Source: Bacillus sp. RO2 (GTDB lineage: Bacteria; Bacillota; Bacilli; Bacillales; Bacillaceae_I). Taken from it: a stretch of DNA of 64,000 nt. The notes below the pieces were generated by a model. The model did not search any database, was not told the DNA's origin, and saw only the letters and a program-made list of their open reading frames with translations. The stretch's first letter is position 1; the number at the start of each line of letters is the position of its first letter. Below, piece after piece: positions 62,330 through 64,000 of the stretch. Both the position numbers and the translations under genes were made by a program. The stretch covers positions 30,026 to 94,025 of the forward strand of contig NZ_JAAXCU010000026.1 of the NCBI RefSeq assembly GCF_012911845.1, in the 5' to 3' direction.

Positions 62330-63607
62330 ATGCCAACCAACGAATATAAAAATCTACCAACTAAAGTGAAAAAGTTTTTTGACCGTCAATTTCATGATTC
62401 CTACGCATTATTTGAAGCTTCACGTAATCAACGTACAGGACTATATGCAGATGGATATATGACCCTTGGAGAAAATCCGGATTTTCGCTGTTCTATTGCG
62501 GCCACAGGCGTCGGTCTAATCAGCCTTGCCATTGCAGATTTGGAAGGCTGGGATGATCATGCAGCTTCAAAGGCATTAAATACCTTGCAAGGGGTATCTG
62601 GGGAAATAGAGAGATGCGACGTTGCTAGAGATGAAAAATCTGGTTTCTTTGCCCACTTCGTCGATATGGAAACAGGGGAAAACCTTGATTCGGAGTTTTC
62701 TACCATAGATACGACCCTTCTCCTAACTGGTGCATTATTTGCAGGAAATCATTTCGCGAAAAAAGAGCCTCGGATTTTGGAAATGGCTGAAAAACTGCTT
62801 TACTCTATCGATTGGAGTATCGTAGTTGCAGACAAAGATAAAGGCGTCATTAACATGATAGCCAAGGACGGAGAAGGGATTGCCCCGCTACCGGCCTATA
62901 ACGAATATGTAATGGTATCCTACCTTGCTCTACTAGGAAAACCTCATGATAAGAACATTCAGGCACTTTGGTTAAACAATTTTGCAGAAGATAAAATAAG
63001 GGAACTTCCACAAGAAGAGTTTCGTGGACTAGCCGTTCTAAACGACCATCCCGGTGCGTTTTTATCATCCTTCGTTCACCAGTTTCCTTATTACCTAGTT
63101 CCAGAATATGCTGAAAGTACAACCTACTTGGAATTCTATAAGAATGCTTGTCTGGCTGACAGAATGAAATGGAAAGAGCTTGAGGATGTACCATCTTATA
63201 TCTGGGGGTATGGTGCAGGCCCGAATGACGGGCTATTCGGCGGATATCATGCTGATCGAATCAATGATGCGCCTCACAATATTGCATCTTCCTACATTAT
63301 AGGTGGCTACCTGCCTGTGTATCCTGCAGGAATCTATGACCTGTACGCTCAATATTCCCTGCACATTCCATATGATGTGTACTCTAACCCAGTGGATAAA
63401 GAGGACGAAGAAAAATTTAAAGCGGCATACAAATTCGGATTACACCGCATTTCCTGGTGGCATCTTGAGCAACCAAACCGCTGGTACCCAACAAAAGTAA
63501 CACTAATTGACTGGAGCAGCATGCTGTATGGCTTAGCAGCATTCAAACACGGCATGTCACTTTTCAGTACAAACCTCCCGAGAGTCAGTACGGTTATGAA
63601 TAAGTAA
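62330..63607 (+). CDS. Glycoamylase-like (PF10091/GH144-type) protein, cytosolic
   Basis: 425 residues with an (alpha/alpha)-barrel glycoamylase-like pattern: 'NPDFRCSIAATGVGLISLAI', 'STIDTTLLLTGALFAGNHF', 'SSFVHQFPYYLV' and 'WGYGAGPNDGLFGGYHAD' then 'SSYIIGGYLPVYP'. GH144 members cleave beta-1,2-glucans; the acidic residues of the barrel centre seem kept but activity is unproven. There is no signal peptide, so the substrate would be intracellular. ATG 62330 has AAAGGGG upstream; the ATG at 62312 does not and lies just after a TATAAT. Divergent from an AraC regulator. Confidence 0.7.
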   Translation: MPTNEYKNLPTKVKKFFDRQFHDSYALFEASRNQRTGLYADGYMTLGENPDFRCSIAATGVGLISLAIADLEGWDDHAASKALNTLQGVSGEIERCDVARDEKSGFFAHFVDMETGENLDSEFSTIDTTLLLTGALFAGNHFAKKEPRILEMAEKLLYSIDWSIVVADKDKGVINMIAKDGEGIAPLPAYNEYVMVSYLALLGKPHDKNIQALWLNNFAEDKIRELPQEEFRGLAVLNDHPGAFLSSFVHQFPYYLVPEYAESTTYLEFYKNACLADRMKWKELEDVPSYIWGYGAGPNDGLFGGYHADRINDAPHNIASSYIIGGYLPVYPAGIYDLYAQYSLHIPYDVYSNPVDKEDEEKFKAAYKFGLHRISWWHLEQPNRWYPTKVTLIDWSSMLYGLAAFKHGMSLFSTNLPRVSTVMNK

Positions 63608-63649
63608 TAGAAGAATTTATGTTGTCGAATTTCCATGTTGATCGTAGTG

Positions 63650-63775
63650 TAAGGTGCGCAGACTCCTCGAAAATGCTAACGCTTTTTCTTCGTGAGATGA
63701 ATTGCTGCCGTAGCTTTCCTTGTCCTGCGGGAGGAAGGGACAGGGGAGACCCCGCAACAAAGAAGGCCACTGAAA
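63650..63775. repeat. Degenerate GC-rich Bacillaceae intergenic repeat
   Basis: A GTGTAAGGTGCGCAGACTCC start, GTCCTGCGGGAGGAAGGGAC block and GGGGAGACCCCGC core recall a common Bacillaceae repeat different from copies A-C. Its right end runs into copy C. No gene is seen in 63608-63996. Confidence 0.45.
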
Positions 63776-63807
63776 AACTGATAACGTAAAGTTTTTATTG
63801 ATTCCTA

Positions 63808-63882
63808 GCTGTGGATTGTAGCAAAAGGCGAAGACTCCTGAGGGAGATAGCGCTAGGTGGAGACCCCGCAGGCGTAGCCGAG
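63808..63882. repeat. 127-bp MITE-like element, copy C, truncated at 75 bp
   Basis: Almost identical to 2289-2363 (starts GCTGTGGATTGTAGC, includes GGAGACCCCGCAGGCGTAGC) but stops at GCCGAG (63882), where copy A continues GAGGCTCACG. An unrelated sequence follows, which suggests interruption by an insertion. Confidence 0.75.
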
Positions 63883-64000
63883 TTATCATGAACGAAACTA
63901 GCTCCTTACTCGTAAAATCGTAGGTTAATTTGGTTAGAATGTTTACTGGAAAAACCAAACCAAATCAGAGCTACATTACGGAAGGAGCTAGTTATTATGA
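63883..64000 (+). mobile_element. Left edge of a probable insertion sequence, with transposase start at 63997
   Basis: The sequence begins exactly where repeat copy C is broken. It carries AAGGAG and an ATG at 63997, the first codon of a gene that continues outside the window. A 12-bp perfect inverted repeat AACTAGCTCCTT (63896-63907) and AAGGAGCTAGTT (63982-63993) encloses a second pair ATTTGGTT/AACCAAAT. No family can be named from this fragment; a transposase is inferred from position and structure. Confidence 0.5.

Noticed and set aside
63617..63958. 113-codon minus-strand frame over the right-end repeats
   Set aside because: It crosses repeat D, repeat copy C and the insertion boundary, so it cannot be one conserved gene.

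Overview
The window reads as a piece of a low-GC, endospore-forming Bacillaceae chromosome (Bacillus-like). The evidence is strong AGGAGG-type ribosome sites, several TTG/GTG starts, candidate sigma-B promoters, a CotX-type spore coat gene, citA/citR as in Bacillus subtilis, and an arginine operon in the B. subtilis order (argCJBD-carAB-argF). No rRNA, tRNA, CRISPR array or prophage was seen. The left edge cuts a sugar dehydrogenase gene. The right edge stops inside what looks like the start of an insertion sequence.

Layout. 1-17.5 kb is mostly single genes and short operons: sugar dehydrogenase, phospholipase D-like protein, TrhA, AI-2E family exporter, ABC-F ATPase, cupredoxin, DUF3231, aldehyde dehydrogenase + DUF779, RecQ, a large unidentified membrane protein, MsrA, NrnB and a VOC protein. 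17.5-24.9 kb holds a DUF3900-like protein, an Fsr-type exporter, threonine aldolase, an acyl-CoA synthetase, and a sporulation-linked group (coiled-coil protein, CotX-like protein, 70-residue protein). 25-28.6 kb has a GNAT/NERD gene pair bracketed by two arrays of 52-bp palindromic repeats, then a Gfo/Idh oxidoreductase with a structured RNA candidate in front of it. 28.9-42.4 kb is an M20 peptidase followed by the complete path from acetylglutamate to arginine, with two matching ARG boxes. 42.5-51.7 kb holds stress and repair genes (DJ-1/PfpI, CAP-domain lipoprotein, DDAH-like hydrolase, YihY, UPF1-like helicase, DsbA/FrnE). 52.3-58 kb has divergent citA/citR and an electron-transfer flavoprotein operon fixABCX. 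58-64 kb has a DUF899-VOC fusion, ExoA, D-amino-acid transaminase, an AraC regulator with a glycoamylase-like protein, then repeats and the insertion-sequence edge.

How genes work together. argC, J, B, D, F, G and H with carAB make arginine, and both transcription units carry the same 14-bp palindrome (presumed AhrC/ArgR site). A DDAH-like hydrolase lies 3 kb downstream of argH. citA is divergent from its LysR-type regulator across a perfect 24-bp palindrome. FixA/FixB (ETF), FixC (quinone oxidoreductase) and FixX (ferredoxin-like) overlap by 1-4 bases and should form one complex.

The most unusual signal is non-coding. Two distant intergenic arrays (3334-3542 and 51938-52147) carry 11 and 10 copies of a 9-bp motif (WTGWCCRAA type) spaced almost exactly 21 bp apart, with exceptions of 10, 11, 22 and 32 bp. 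Nearly all spacings are whole numbers of DNA helical turns, so the motifs lie on one face of the helix, and the two arrays share the same end architecture. Separately, three arrays (about 25.0, 27.2 and 45.2 kb) carry a different palindromic unit at an almost invariant 52-bp period. I cannot name a described system for either family.
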